The notes: generated by a model from the letters alone, not told the origin. Shown: positions 36,355-49,700, counted from the stretch's first letter. The stretch: DNA of 64,000 bases from Cruorifilaria tuberocauda (GCA_013365365.1 JABVXU010000169.1:1-64000), one strand, 5' to 3'. Numbers and translations: made by a program.

Positions 36355-37852
36355 CTAACTACCTTGAACATCAAGCAGACGTCTGTTCACTGAAACACGA
36401 AGGGATGATGCATTCTGAACGAGAGATGCAACATTATGCAGCGTCCTGAAAGTTTTCGTTACAAAAAGTTTCTTATGTTTCAAGAGTAAGAAGTGGATCA
36501 ACAGGACAAGAAATTACGTAATTTGGTTTTCAAGTTCTATCAAATTAATGAAGTGGAAATGTAGCTCTTACACATGATATTAGCAAACTTATCAGATAAC
36601 CCGATAGTTTCTTCCACTCCTGTTGTAACGACATCAATTGTTCCATCCGTTCTTTCAAGAAAATTGGAATCTATGATGTTTGAATTAACCATCGAATGTT
36701 GTTGCTCTTTCTCGACGTCATCCATTATCTCCTATGCATTAAATGAGACAGCAGCAATTTTAGTGTAAAAAGGCGGAAAATTCAAAGAGTTACAAATTAC
36801 CTAGTTTACTGAAATTGAATAAAAACTCAAATTTGAAGTACCGAATGAAAGGATTGCTGCCCGACCCTGTCATCAATCGACATGCAGGAATGATTTTGCA
36901 AACGAAGCTGTTGCAGATCAACAACGAGTGGATAACCATTTTCAATTTCTAGTGATGCGCCTTCGACACACGATTCTGGTAAATCCTAATTTGCAGAATT
37001 ATTGACTGGCAGTTTGCACTTCATTATTTTTAATGATCTGGATTATAATAACTTGTATCTTATATTCATCTAAGCCACTAGCTTCCACTATGTGTGCCAA
37101 AAAAACTCTGATACGAAAAATACATTGCAATATCTGAAAACGATACTTGAGTATTCTCAAACTATAAAATAAGCTAGCATTCTTCAACAGTACTGAGTTA
37201 ACCTTAATATCCATTATTTTGAACTTACATCTACAAAATGTACATTATTCTGATTCATATTTCCCAGTGGAAGAGTGGCGCTTGAATTAGTTACCAAGTT
37301 TGACAGAGTACGAGTAGAATTAGCTACAAAAGCTGCACCATTTTGCTGATGTGCACTTCCTGACAATACAATACTATTCATAAAACAGTTATTACCAAAG
37401 TAGACACTGACGTATTTAATTTAAAAAAAAAGTTTTTTAACTGAAATATATAGATAAGAAACACTTATTTCTGTTAGTCTCTACAGAGGCATAAGAGTTA
37501 CACCGTTAGTTATTATAGGTGATAATTTAATCAGATAATCATATAGGCAGTAAGTTGTTTCACAATCTTTGGTTGTACTTATGCTTCCACAGATTTTCCA
37601 CATCAAGCAACACGCTATTCAAAGTGTGTACTTTATAACGTCAACAATAATATACATTGCAGTTGAATACAAACAAAAATAAGTACTACCGATATGAAGA
37701 TCGCAAGAATGATTTGAGGGTTGGCGACAAGAAGCATAGGTAGAAGTTGGTTCATTCCGAGAATCCTGGAGGCATGTCTCTATGTTCGTTGATGTCGCAC
37801 TCCGATCAATTTTCGGCTTGGCCTCACCTGAGTTGAACTCTGAGGATGACAT
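36355..37852 (-). CDS. Hypothetical Ser/Asn-rich protein, or N-terminus of the BTB protein
   Basis: Five minus-strand exons join in phase from an ATG: 37690-37852, 37229-37359, 36842-36985, 36574-36731 and 36445 down to 36363 or to the stop at 36355-36357. If read to the stop the product has about 228 residues. It begins MSSSEFNSGEAKPKIDRSAT, is rich in Ser, Asn, Thr and Gln with no membrane segment, and ends in a helical stretch (LHNVASLVQNASSLRVSVNR). I do not recognise it. Alternatively, a donor at 36361-36362 (G|GTAGTT, phase 1) can splice over ~610 bases to an AG at 35750, which keeps frame into the BTB exon and gives one protein of about 684 residues. That acceptor (CATAAAAAG) is poor. 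The order and strand fit either model. Confidence 0.6.
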
Positions 37853-39614
37853 GGTGAAACTTCGCACAAATTATGCGCCCAGTGATCGCCTGGGACTTTG
37901 CAAATCCCCAATTTCGACTCTTCAACAGGAAATACAACCCTGCGGAAAGCTGCTCTGTCGTAGGCACACTTCGTCGCGTATAATTCTTCCAGCCGTTTGC
38001 TACGATGAAGTTAAATCGAACTATATAACATTCTCATCACCAACATTGTATATTTCGCATCAATAGGGTTTTTCGAAAATCGATCCCGAACCTATTCAAA
38101 CTGGAATAGCTCACCGCTTTCGAAAACCTTGGGGAGAATGATTGCTGACCATTAGCCCTCCTCTTCATTCTTTGTAAAGACGGTGTATTGTGTATTGTGT
38201 ATTCCCTTCCAGTGCGATGTTCATTCAATATTTGATGGCCTTTCTCAACCGGCGATTTTTAGTCATTTTGCGGCACGTGTCAGCAATATCAAAACGAACC
38301 TGGAAGAAAAGGCTACTGTTTGCTGCACGTATCCTCGGTTATTCTCATCTCTTTTATCACTTTTTCTATACTCTAAAAGTATTGAAGTTTGTTTTCGCAG
38401 ACCAGGCAATCACCAACATATTAAAGATTAAGGAGCTGGTCTCTACAACTTGACATAATTTTGTATCCATTACTTACGTCCGTTATATCTTATTAGTTGG
38501 ATGTCATCTTTAAATGATATGATGCGATCATAATGTGGAAAACAAGGCAGAGTTTTCATTTTTACTGCTAGGACGCTCCACTGATGTGAAAAATCTGTAA
38601 AGTGTTCAGTTTGTATTTTTAGGCCATTTTTCGTAAAGCTGCTTTTAATGATCTGTGCATTTATTACAGTGTGAGTGGAATATGTAATCATGTTTAAATA
38701 TAGAAAATTATTTAGCTTTGATATGGCTACAGTCCATTGGTTTTATTTTGTTAATCGCAAGTCTTTGGAATCTTGTCATATTTTCGTATTATTGTTCTAT
38801 TTTTATATTTTCGGCTTTAAAAAATTGCGATCAACCAGTCGGGTAAATTGGACGAAGATGATGATTCTCACCTGTTTGGTTCAAGGGTTCGGAGGTCAGG
38901 AGCATAACAGAATAAAATTTCGATGTCGATTTAGATATCGAAAATATCTGTGTTAGAGTTTGGGATAACTAACTACCTGATTATTTAAGTTTGTTTAGTG
39001 TTTTTGTATAATAAATTTAAGTTTGTGTCTTTTTTTATAGTATTTTGTGTTCGATCATTATTTTTTATTCAGTTCATAAGAAGCAGAGGAATAGTAACAG
39101 TAAAATTTATATTTTCTTATTTATCATCTTTTTTTAACATAAAAATTCTAAAAGCATATGGGCTGAACTGAATATCCTTATAGTTATGAGCTTTATTTAC
39201 TTCGAAATTGTGAAAATATGAGTTTTTTATTCACTGTTAAACTAAACTGAGTTATTAAGAACTTCGAGATTATCTGGCTATTTAACATTTCTTATAAATT
39301 TCAAATAAGTCTTATAAAAAAAAGCAATCTGAAAAAATGAATACAAAGTAGATCTTCTATTAGTTTTACTGTTGGGATGATGAAACACTCTTTTCCTTCC
39401 TCTTTAATACATCAACAGTTTTTCTTTGTGAAATATATGCGAGCAGTTTAACAAAATATTTGATAAAATTTCAACAAGTATTTGTAACTTATCGACTAGA
39501 TCTTCAGAATCTGCTATGATTCATGTCGATCCTTGCATCTTTTTCCGAACTGCATGACGGCAGCTTAATATTATTTATGACCACCACTGTATCAGTAGTC
39601 GATTTATTTGAATC
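37853..39614. other. Intergenic region
   Basis: 37880-38240 is of mixed composition, probably the promoter and 5' UTR of the minus-strand gene at 37852. It contains a short GTGTATT triplication at 38183-38203. 38450-39600 is AT-rich. A 93-codon plus-strand open frame at 38675-38956 is Phe/Tyr/Arg-rich with no domain or splice support, and I do not call it. Confidence 0.5.
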
Positions 39615-40028
39615 ATGAGCTATCAAACAAAACTGTAAAGTAGCAATATATTTGAAGTTAAACAAGTGTCTAGCAGACTATTCTTTTAAAGTGTATTGTT
39701 TAACCAGGTTAGAAATGATTTTAGAAAAAAAAAAACAAACACCAGAAGTGCCTGCTGTTCTCGCAATTCTCGCACTATACCATTTATGTGATTTTTTGGA
39801 CAATTGTGTCTCAGAATTAATGATGAACATTAGGTAAAAGTTGCATTTTTGTACAAATCGACAAAACAACTATCGAAACATAATCGAATGCAAGATGATG
39901 ACCTATAAATCTCATTGTTCATATAATTTCAAATAATAAATAAAGATCGCTATAGTGAAATGTTGGTATTACTTGTAATACTAGAATAGGACGATATTTG
40001 TTTCAGATTTAGCGTTGAATCGTGGTGA
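39615..40028 (+). CDS. Candidate small gene, 55 residues, unknown
   Basis: Three short exons, 39615-39634, 39708-39833 and 40007-40028, join in phase at two GT-AG introns of 73 and 173 bases. Both acceptors are T-rich (TTGTTTAACCAG, TTTGTTTCAG). The product starts MSYQTKLLEMILEKKKQ, continues TPEVPAVLAILALYHLCDFL and ends FSVESW. It would be a small, mostly helical protein with one moderately hydrophobic segment; I recognise no family. Each junction has a one-in-three chance of fitting, so the model is only suggestive. A competing minus-strand open frame covers 39678-39869. Confidence 0.3.
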
Positions 40029-40686
40029 TTCTAATATGGCATACTGACCGGACGATATCTTGTGCTGATGAATTGATTATTTGGTGGAACTGAAATCTAC
40101 CTGTTATAGCTTGAAGTTAAGCCCTTTGAAACTTTAAATTGAAGTTAAGCTTCTTAAAACTTTGATAAGCATTCATAGGTAACAAAACTCGCTTAACTGA
40201 TATATTTTCATAAGAAATATTGGCTCACTATTGTCACTATAATCTGTTTACAGGACAATATCACTCGACTTTTATATGTGTATTTGAGAGGCCATCCTTA
40301 ACAATGATTTATCAGCTCACTTGTCTCGGATGGTTCTTGAAATCTATGCTTGTTTGTAACTGAATTTAGCAAAATTATCATTTCGTAAGTTGTAGCAGAA
40401 AGAAATAAACTAACATAGGAGTAAATTAGCAGATTTTGAAATATTCTTTTTATAGTCACTACTTCGTAAGATCCATGGAATTTTTGTCAATTTATTGTTG
40501 ACATTATACGTAATTAAATATCAATTAAAACTTTATCTGTAACTTAATTTACTTCATTACTTTATGTACGAAATTCTAGTTTGTTGGCTGGAAAAGTGCT
40601 AAACTATTGCATTTGTCAATCAAAATTAAACATCCCAAATGATTTTGGATAGTATACAATAGATGAGAGGGAAGATATGCACTGAC
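40029..40686. other. AT-rich spacer, no gene seen
   Basis: No open frame with splice support. It may include the missing 3' exons of the minus-strand gene at 40687-41550, whose last exon found ends in an intron donor. Confidence 0.4.
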
Positions 40687-41550
40687 CTTTGAAATCACAG
40701 TTAAGTAGTTCACAATAATTCGAATATGTAGAATCTTTCGATGACTGATCAGAAGTTGTGATAGGTGATGAAATTATCTGTGTTCTTGGAATGGATGTGT
40801 TATTTCGAGCTTTGCCATTTTGTTTCCTTCGTGGGGATTCAGTGCTATGTTTTTCGGTAGTCCAAACAAAATTATCATAGGCTTCCTGTTTGGTCCTGAA
40901 AAATACGGAAAAATGTGGACAACATCAATAAAAAGAGACATTTCAGCTTATTACCAAATAAGATTGCTATTTTGCTCGGTCAGAGGTCTTTCATTTATTT
41001 CCTTGTTGAGATTTTTTGTATCACAGTTTCCAAAATAAGCAATCTCGTCGATAATTAAGTACTGATTCCGTGTTATCTGTCCCATTGTGGAATAATATTA
41101 AGCTGCAAATTTATGTTTTTTAACATACGTTTTTGAAATTCTTCCGAGGTTTAAAATCAAACAAACCGTAAATGGTTCCAGAATTGGTTGCCTGAAATCG
41201 AAAATGAAGAGAGATTTGTCATCAGCTGTTATTTTGACTTGCTCCCACACATTCCACTTTTTTACTTCTAATACTGTAGCCAATTATGCATGCTTGTACA
41301 GTCGGCGAACCATTCGTCCAGTGTCGAAATATTAGTTGAATTATAAATTTCACATGGTTCTAGAAATTTAAATGAAGTAGTCGCAATGTCAGTTGCAATA
41401 ATTTTGAATTTTTTGAAAAGTTTTGAATCATTAATGATGCAATCAAAACATATGGACAGTAACGCAGATTAAAAGGCATACCTTCCACAATCAAATCACA
41501 GCAAGACTCATTCTTTTGTGTCATTAATCCAATGAGAATCTCGTTTGAAG
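40687..41550 (-). CDS. Unidentified spliced gene, internal exons only
   Basis: Four minus-strand segments join in phase. The first ends at 41482 (upstream limit uncertain, about 41540; ...LIGLMTQKNESCCDLIVE). Then come 41275-41359 (EPCEIYNSTNISTLDEWFAD...), 41129-41191 (QPILEPFTVCLILNLGRISK) and 40687-40895 (TKQEAYDNFVWTTEKHSTES, then a polar Ser/Thr/Asn-rich tail). Donors are GTATGC, GTATTAG, GTATGT and GTCAGT. Acceptors are TTTCTAG, GATTTCAG and a T-rich TTCAG. The last exon ends in phase 1, so coding continues below 40687 and also above 41482. I do not recognise the protein. The consistent phases make these real exons in my view. Start, stop and product are unknown. Confidence 0.5.
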
Positions 41551-41699
41551 TAATATTTCAAGAGTAAAGGATTTTTTTAATCAACAGCACAATCACCTTT
41601 CCTGAATCAGTTTGACATTTCAAGGATCACTTGTAAGCATTGCAGTTCTTAAGTAACAATAGCTACGGAATAGGATGGAGCTGGAAAACCATCCGATAG

Positions 41700-42300
41700 G
41701 GTCAGTGAAGGTAATGCACCCGCATTAATTTGAAATCAAAAAAAATAAGGAACCATGCGTTAAAGATAAACTTCAATCTACCTTTGAAGAAAACTGGGTT
41801 TCTAAAGATGCTCCAAAGAATTGAACAAGATTCAATTAATAAAATTGAACGGCTACTGGAAGAGATTGATTTTCCTAACAGCAATAACCTTTTCAAGCCA
41901 TCACGTCGCATGCTGCAGTGTTCTTCAATAACTTCACTTGCAGGTTGTAAAGTTTTCTAAGAATATGTTAGAAACCTTCTTGAATGATTCCCCATCGATC
42001 ACTTTCAAGACCCCAAAGACAAAGGAAATTATTGGTAAAGTCGCAGAGTAGCACCGTGTTGTTGCCAATGATGCGTCCTCTGCGATGATTGAAAAATGGA
42101 GTCGTTTTGCTCCCAATAATTAGCAAATCGAACAGTGGTTCTGTTGATTCAATTGCCAAGCTTAATCAAAAAAAGTTCCAGTTTTTCCATTCGCATTAAA
42201 ATCGTAAGGAAAGTGATACACTTATGTCGGCTCTGTTGATGAAGTTATGTTGACTCCTCCACTTTTTGCACCCATCGTTATCGCTTCGACGATCGTCTAA
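41700..42300. pseudogene. Ambiguous coding-like block, both strands
   Basis: On the plus strand one frame reads LPLKKTGFLKMLQRIEQDSI, KIERLLEEIDFPNSNNLFKP, then VVKFSKNMLETFLNDSPSIT and ASSAMIEKWSRFAPNN, all in register but broken by TAG at about 42049 and 42119 and later stops. On the minus strand 41968-42159 and 41934-42116 are also open in two frames. The plus-strand reading looks the more protein-like, which suggests a decayed gene copy. The minus-strand reading could belong to the gene at 40687-41550. I cannot decide between them. Confidence 0.3.
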
Positions 42301-43308
42301 ATAGGATGACATTTGAAATCTCAAATCCGATTAGCTTTTGGTAAATACTGTTGAGTTATACATCTTTACGAATTTTTAACTGAATCCATAAAATGCATAT
42401 ATTATTTCCGCCAACTTCATTGGAGAAAAACAAATTCTGAAAAAGTGGAAATTCTTTCCGGCTCATCATAGATATTAAATTGCGTGGTTATCTGCTTCCA
42501 ATGAAAATACTGAGAGATTATTTTAGTTATAATTATCATGTACAGAAATTTTCCCCCAGTGTTTATGACTGCACAAAATTGATATTAGTATTTTTGTAAA
42601 TGAATCAAAGCTACATTATTATTATGCCAATACAGACATTTTCGGTCAGGCTCTTCAAAAGAGTGAAAATTTAGTATATTCATTACAAAAAAATTGAACT
42701 TTTTTATGAATTCATTGTTCAAATTAGCGTCTTATAAAACTCACACTTCTCGAACTATTTTCCTTACTCGTTTCCATAGAAACAGAATGACTTTACAGTA
42801 AGTAAATATTCATTTTGCTTCCTCTTGATTATTGCTAATCGATTAATTTTCGTGGTTAATCACATGTTATGAACGTATTTTGTGTTGCAATGTAATTTTT
42901 AAAAGTAGGATTTTTAAAAAGTCTGATATTTAATTAATATGTTGAAATCGAAGAAAACACAGCAAAAATAGGAACATATTTGTAACTAAGGTTTGCTCAT
43001 AGGAAGAAGTTCAAATTGAAGCTATGAATAACTTTTTAGAGAATTACAGTTTTCTGTTCGAAATGCTCTTCCATTCTTCTCGAGAATGCTAATGTTTCCT
43101 ATGTGACTAAATGAGCACAGAAAAAGATAATGAGTGAAAACTGCATCATATCCGATATCATCTATTGCGATCATTCCATTGGCTAGGTGTAATAGTGATC
43201 TATAATACAAGCAAATAATCATTATAAATGAAGAATATTGATTAAAATGAATTTTAATAAAAATCGAAATGTTTATCAATAAATTAAATTAAGTCTTGTA
43301 AATATTAC

Positions 43309-43473
43309 TCGAAATGGTTCCTGTACTTGTGGTAATGAAAGCAAAACTCTTCTTGGCATAGGTTGTGTATCCAACACAGCCGTACAATTGAATTTTTTAT
43401 CCAGTAAATCGACCAAACAAACCGCCAGGTTGGCACCAATAGTTTGAAAATATTTCTTTAGGTTTTTTAGAAT
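43309..43473 (-). CDS. Orphan exon, unidentified protein
   Basis: A minus-strand stretch of exactly 55 codons between an AG (GTCGAG, weak) and a good GTAATA donor reads ILKNLKKYFQTIGANLAVCL, then VDLLDKKFNCTAVLDTQPMP, ending QEPFR. Nearby, 43022-43200 (-) is open and acceptor-led (SLLHLANGMIAIDDIGYDAV...) but its phase does not fit directly. 43397-43620 (-) in another frame reads DHWRMVQDKPDLFLWLASTG. These may be 5' exons of the gene at 40687-41550 or remnants of another gene. No family was recognised. Confidence 0.3.
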
Positions 43474-43739
43474 CTCGACAAAACATTATTTCTTCAACTT
43501 TATGGTGAAACATGGAGAAAAGTAATAAACTTGGTCGCTGAATAGTACCCGTAGAAGCAAGCCATAAAAATAAGTCTGGTTTATCTTGAACCATTCGCCA
43601 GTGATCTGCTGTAGCCCTATCAGAAAACTATCTGTGTGGTTCTTTAAACGTGCAGTTGTATCCAACTGCAGCCATGTCAGTTTCATTTGAACTATAGGGC
43701 GGAAAATCAGAAGTCGTCTCGAATATACCCTAAGCAATC

Positions 43740-46700
43740 TGTTATCAGTTTATATTATCTGTATAATGCTAACGAGACTTCTATAAAAATATATTCCAGT
43801 ATGGCCAATATGTATTTTATTTAAAATAGCGCTAATAATTTCAAGGGTTTTAATTCACCTTTTGAAATGAAAAAAATCCGTAGACTTGCAATTCCAAGTT
43901 TCTCCCAAACTTAATTTTAACTCACTATAATTAATATAATTAGGATAATTTAAAGAAGATTAGTTTTAAAGATAGTAAAGCGAAAATGCAATTGTGTTTT
44001 TTTAAAATAAACAAAAAAGAGCCTAGGCAATCATGAAAGAGACTCGTTATTCTAGAGATAATTCTGTAGACTGCTTAATTTGAGGAAGTGAAGGAGCTTG
44101 ATTCAGATCAGACTGTAGATTGAATCAAATCAAATTGTGGAATAGACATGGCTAAACAGTATGATTTCATATTGCTGAGATTATAACAATTTCATACAGC
44201 GGGAATTATAGATTCGTTGCAAAGTACAATAAATTGCTGCCCTAAACATCTTTGAGTGGTTTAAGTGGTTGATGTCATGAACTTAGAATTACAAGAAGAA
44301 AGACAAAAATTGAGATAGCTAGCAGGAAATAAATTTTTACCGATAATAAAAGATACATATTATGATGAAGGAGACCAAAAATTTAACAGCATTCTTGTAA
44401 TCATTAATTTTTAGAAGACGTTTTTCTGCCTTTTTTCTTTTGTCAAACTAAATACCTGTAAAATTGAAGTAGCAGGCGTTGTTCAGTGATCGCAACGTCT
44501 ATCATTATTACTTATCATTTATGAATAATATTTATTTTTCGAGATTTTCAACGAAACTTCAGATATAAACAAAACTCATTACAATCGGCAACAACGAAAG
44601 CTTTCGCGCATTAATTTTAGAAATTTTTAAAAAAATGGAATAAATAAATTTTATTGAGCGTTCAGTCCTAGGAAAACTTAGCTGGAAGAATTAAAATTTA
44701 TGTAATTAGTTTAATCGGCAAATTTGTACAGTAAAAGAAAATGAAACCTTCAAAGCTTTGGAGGGGAGATGGTAAAGGATAAGTGTATGTATTTATAGGC
44801 ATTTTTATATAATGAACAAAGCCGAGTTGTTATTGAACACTGTTAAAAAGGTAACTGAGAGAAGAAAAATGAATGAGTAGGATGAAGATACCTGAATTAG
44901 TTCATTTGAACTTAGCTGATTGTAGAAAAAGAGAAAGAGGAGTAGATAGAAAAAAAAGTGACTATTGAATTATTTCAGATGTGTTCCACTGACCACATAC
45001 ATTCAAGATTAAAATCAAATAAACGATAAAATAAATTTTTGTTATAGAATAAAATTAGTTTATGTTTGAAATGGACACAACATTGGTAAGTATTGAGTGG
45101 AAAATTAGGACTTAGGATTTAAGATATGTACACAATAAATTTACATTAGATCGTGATTAATAAAAAATGAAATGATGGTAACTATTTAACTATTTAGGCC
45201 AACTTTGTATCTGTTATTTGATCGTGAAACGACTGACAAAACTGAACAAGATCGAGAGCGGTCAGCGCTTTTCTATCATTAGCAGTGCAAGAAATTAGGG
45301 ATGCTATAAGGGAGGGATTATGCATGGCACCGATAATTCGTTTTTTCTATATTCGAAATACAAATTTCTCTTTCTTACACAAAATTTAATTTTATATTAA
45401 ATTTTTTTATACAGCATTGCGGCTCATTTCCACTAAATCCACAGGTGCACAGTAGAATAATTCAAATTGCATATTATATACTTAAGCACATAGTTAAATT
45501 TAATCCGCTTTATGAGTTCTTAATAAGAACTTAATTTTTTCCGATTGAAGATAAAATATTTGCTGATTCTGAATCTGATGATAAATCTAACCCTCTACCT
45601 CACATTCTCTTGTCACAAATCGTTCATCCTTAAAAAGTCGTACTTTTCTGGATAAAATTATCGGAGATTTTAATCGTGATTCTGCGTCATTGAAATAAGT
45701 CAATTTACCTATTTTTTAAGTTAAATTATTGATAATCTGAAGGAAAATGGCATAAAACTAAAACAATTAGCCATCGCTAAAATATAGGGCAACAATGATG
45801 TCTCATATTTATAAAATTTGATAACAAAATTTAAACTTGTGATACAAATTTCATATTATTTAAGCTAATTTTGCAAAAGTAATGAAGAATTCAATCAACT
45901 CTAATACGGATTGATTAACTGCTATGAAATTTTTATACATGAGCGAAAATTACAAGTAGAAGAGGGAAGGATCAATCTTTTCTTCTCATCATTATATTTC
46001 AGCAGGGATAACTGAACAACTTTTGTCTTTTTCGATTCTCCTTGAACTGTTATATTCCTTTATGAATCTTTAGTTAATATACATTTAAAATTTTTCCCTA
46101 AAAAAAGAGGAAGTTGAAAAATTCAACCTCCAAAAATATTTAAATCTTTCAACAGGCATTATAATGAAGTATGTATTTATATATTTATAATGAAGTATTT
46201 GATTTGAAAGTATTCCTTTGCAAAAAAGCTTAGTAGAAAACAACGCTTTTATGGCAACTTTAGTATATGTTTTGCAGAAATATTCTCAGTAAGATTTTCT
46301 TTTTTAATCAGTATGGATCTTTGAGCTCAACAACCACAGCAAATCTCATATTCGTTTTTAGTGCGAACAGTGCAGAATTATCTACAATAAATATTGAAGA
46401 ATGCCGAGTTATTCAAGATGACTGTACTTAGATGAGCTGTATGTATTATCGAATGTGGATGAGGTTCCCATCGGTTTTGAACCGTTGTGTTTTACCAATA
46501 CGTTCATTGAACAATCATTGATTCCGATTTAAATTCGTTAAGACATTTAATCCTATAATTTGCTTGAAGATTTTCCAGAAGCATACTTCCAAATAATTTG
46601 AGATTATAACAACTTTTGCAGAGTCGAGCAATAAAAAAAAATTGATGAGTGGAAGAGTCATTTCTGCAAGTTTCACACACGACTAAAAACTTTTGTGATT

Positions 46701-49700
46701 TTTGAAACTTGGATGGAAATTTTTTCATGAAAGCATGGGACATTTCTAGTAAAAAATGGAATTTTGATTCCAAAAAGAAGGAGGATTAAAACCGACGGTA
46801 GAAAAAGCAATAAACGATGCTAATGGAATAATTTAGGTTTTCCGTAAATCATCAGACATGCTGGAAATATCGTGGAAATATTATGATCAGTAATTCAGAA
46901 CCTGTGAGTAAAGTAAAAGTAAATTTGAAATTTTTATGATTTTTTTGAGGTAAGCGATCAATTTATAGATTTATGGACTCCTAAATTTAAAAATTCATTT
47001 AAATCTGAGAATTTATGCGTAGTAAAATGTAATGAAATTCTTTTTATTATATATTTGCATTGCTGTGGTGATCAAATAAGAAGTGTCATCACAGAGGTAT
47101 CAATAATCAATAACTGGGTAATTCATTCTATATAAGGTATAGATGCAGAATCACTAAGCATTGGATGTATCAGGTAGATGACACAGTGTCAATTTGAGAA
47201 AGCAAATATTTTGCTGGTTTTAATTACTTCCAGAAAATTAAAAGTAAATATGTAAGTGTGAGAGGAAGGGACTGGAAAGAGGGAAAACGACAATTTTACC
47301 CGACGTGGTTAAAGATATCCATGTTATTTGAGATGGGTATTGCAATTTCTGCTCTTTCTACGCTTCCCACTTCAATAGAACTAAAAATCGATCTTCTCCT
47401 CTTACCCTCCTAACAGATTTGCTTTCATCGCGTTGGAGTACGGATGAATGGATAGTTCAGATAGACCATATAGATTAGTGCGTATGTAAGTAGAGAAACA
47501 CATGAATGTTTTGATTTATTTATTGATTAAATTAGATTATATATTAGTATAGCATATTATGTAAAGTTAGATAGTTGGAACGGATGAGCAGATCGGAGAT
47601 GGGGAATGGAAGTGGGTGAATGAGACAGGAAGAACGGATAAAGAGTTGGACAGATAGATTGATGCATGGAAGGTTATATTCTAGAGCAGCAGCTCGCTTT
47701 CTTCACTCAGCGAATTGATGAGCTTCTGGGCCAATGACTAGTGAAGACCAGAACCAGAGAAGCTTTCTCTCCTCAATCAACAGCCTTGTACAGCTGGGAC
47801 ACATAATTATCCTCTCCCTCCCTCTCGCCTACTTCCATCCTTAGTGATTTCAAAAATTTCGTCTTCTCTTCTTACAAAGCCTCCTCCTCTCTCTCTCACA
47901 TTGTTTCTCAAAATTCACAATTCCTGACAAATTTCTCACTTCCTCATGCTTGCTTTAAAGCAAAACAATGAGTAAAATGAATGTGTAAGAGAAAGTGATA
48001 GCACTTTACCTATAGTGTGTCTTATATTTCTTACATTGCAATGGTACCAGGTACGCCTCCTCAATATAATCCTTCCGCATTTACTTCCTTTTCATTTGCA
48101 ACTTAATTCCACTTCCTGCTTTCCTCCCTTACAAATATGATGAGATCCTATCTTCCGCAATTGCACTTGTCACTTCTGTTGTTTTCTCAACAAATTTCGC
48201 TTTTCCACTTCCCATTCGAAAGATTTTATGCTATTTGTTAAAAGTTTATTTCCTTTTCTACAATTACTCTATTATAGGTATGATGTTGTGGCTATGTGCT
48301 ATTAGGATTTCTTTATTTTTTTTTATGTTAAAAGGACCCATTAGTACCAGTGAAATAGGGATATTATTATTCTTTCCCTGATTAGGGACCAAAGCAGAGA
48401 AATTGCTCATGCAAATGGCTGGTGTCGTTTCTGAATACAAGGGAACCTATAATTTTTCGAAACAGTGACATAACATGTTTCTGAAATCTATAACAATCAT
48501 TTCGGAAACAGATTTTCAGGAAGGTAAAACCTGTTTTTCCTGTAATAGCTTCTACAGTTTCTACTGACAGCTTTTGAGTGGCATGTCATTTAAAAGTACA
48601 TTTATCCAGAGAATCTGTCAGCAGTTTCGAACAGATATAAAAAACCAATGAGAGAAGTAGGCAGAATGTTTGGGGTCTGAAGCTATAGAATCATCGATGT
48701 GTCAAAATATTGCTTGAATGAGTTCTGCTTTCATAAATGTCGTTAACTGATACCCGTTAAGTTGTTTTGAAGCATTTATAAACTTTACTTGTTCTTCTTC
48801 GCTTCGATGAGTGGTGATAAAATTTTCGATTTTTAAAAAGATAGGTGAATGCTGTTAACGGAAACTAATGTTTGCTGTTAATACATGTCATAGATCGTTT
48901 AGTATTTATCTGCTCAATGCCACGTACTTTATTTATCTTACTGATAAGATATACCTCGTACAATGGTTAAAGCAATCACTTGAATTAGTTAAAATAGTTA
49001 TCTGATTGGCTGGTTACGATTAGCAGATCGAGTTAGCTCAGACTTGTTTCAAATAAGACCTCTTACAGCCTACATCGCAATCATTAAATCTGTCAAAAAA
49101 GTATGATATCCTTTCAAAGGATTACACCCGGAAATGTGGAAGTCATGTTATTTAGTATGTTGTCACATCAAATCACTTTTTGATTCCATATGATTTTATC
49201 CTCCTCTATGATTTAAGTTTAAATCAAGTTTGGAGCAATTTTTACATTCGCTCTATTTTTGTGTAATCATTTGACCGATTTATCTAAATCAATTTAAAAA
49301 AATGCATTTATATCAATATTCATTTACACAGCCTTTTTTTTTAATTCTGACTATATGGACTTAATGCCCAGTAGAATTCAGTTCAATTTCTTTTGTAGTT
49401 CTGATCTTTCGTGATTTTGCTGAACTTTTTCTGTGAAAGCAAAATAAAACACGTCATATATCTTATTGTTTGTATATTTGAAATCATGGTAATTAATTCA
49501 TTTTTAATGTGGTCAGAGTTTCAAAAAGTTAAAAAAGGAAATTATTATTACCTAGTGACTTTATTTTAATTCTAAATTCTAAAATTAAAAGAAAACGTTT
49601 TGGTTTTCTTGCTTAAGTTGTTTAAATTCTCGAAAAACTCACTACTGCTGATGATTATAGCACGTGATGAGAACTGATAAAGGTGAAATAATTTATTCAG

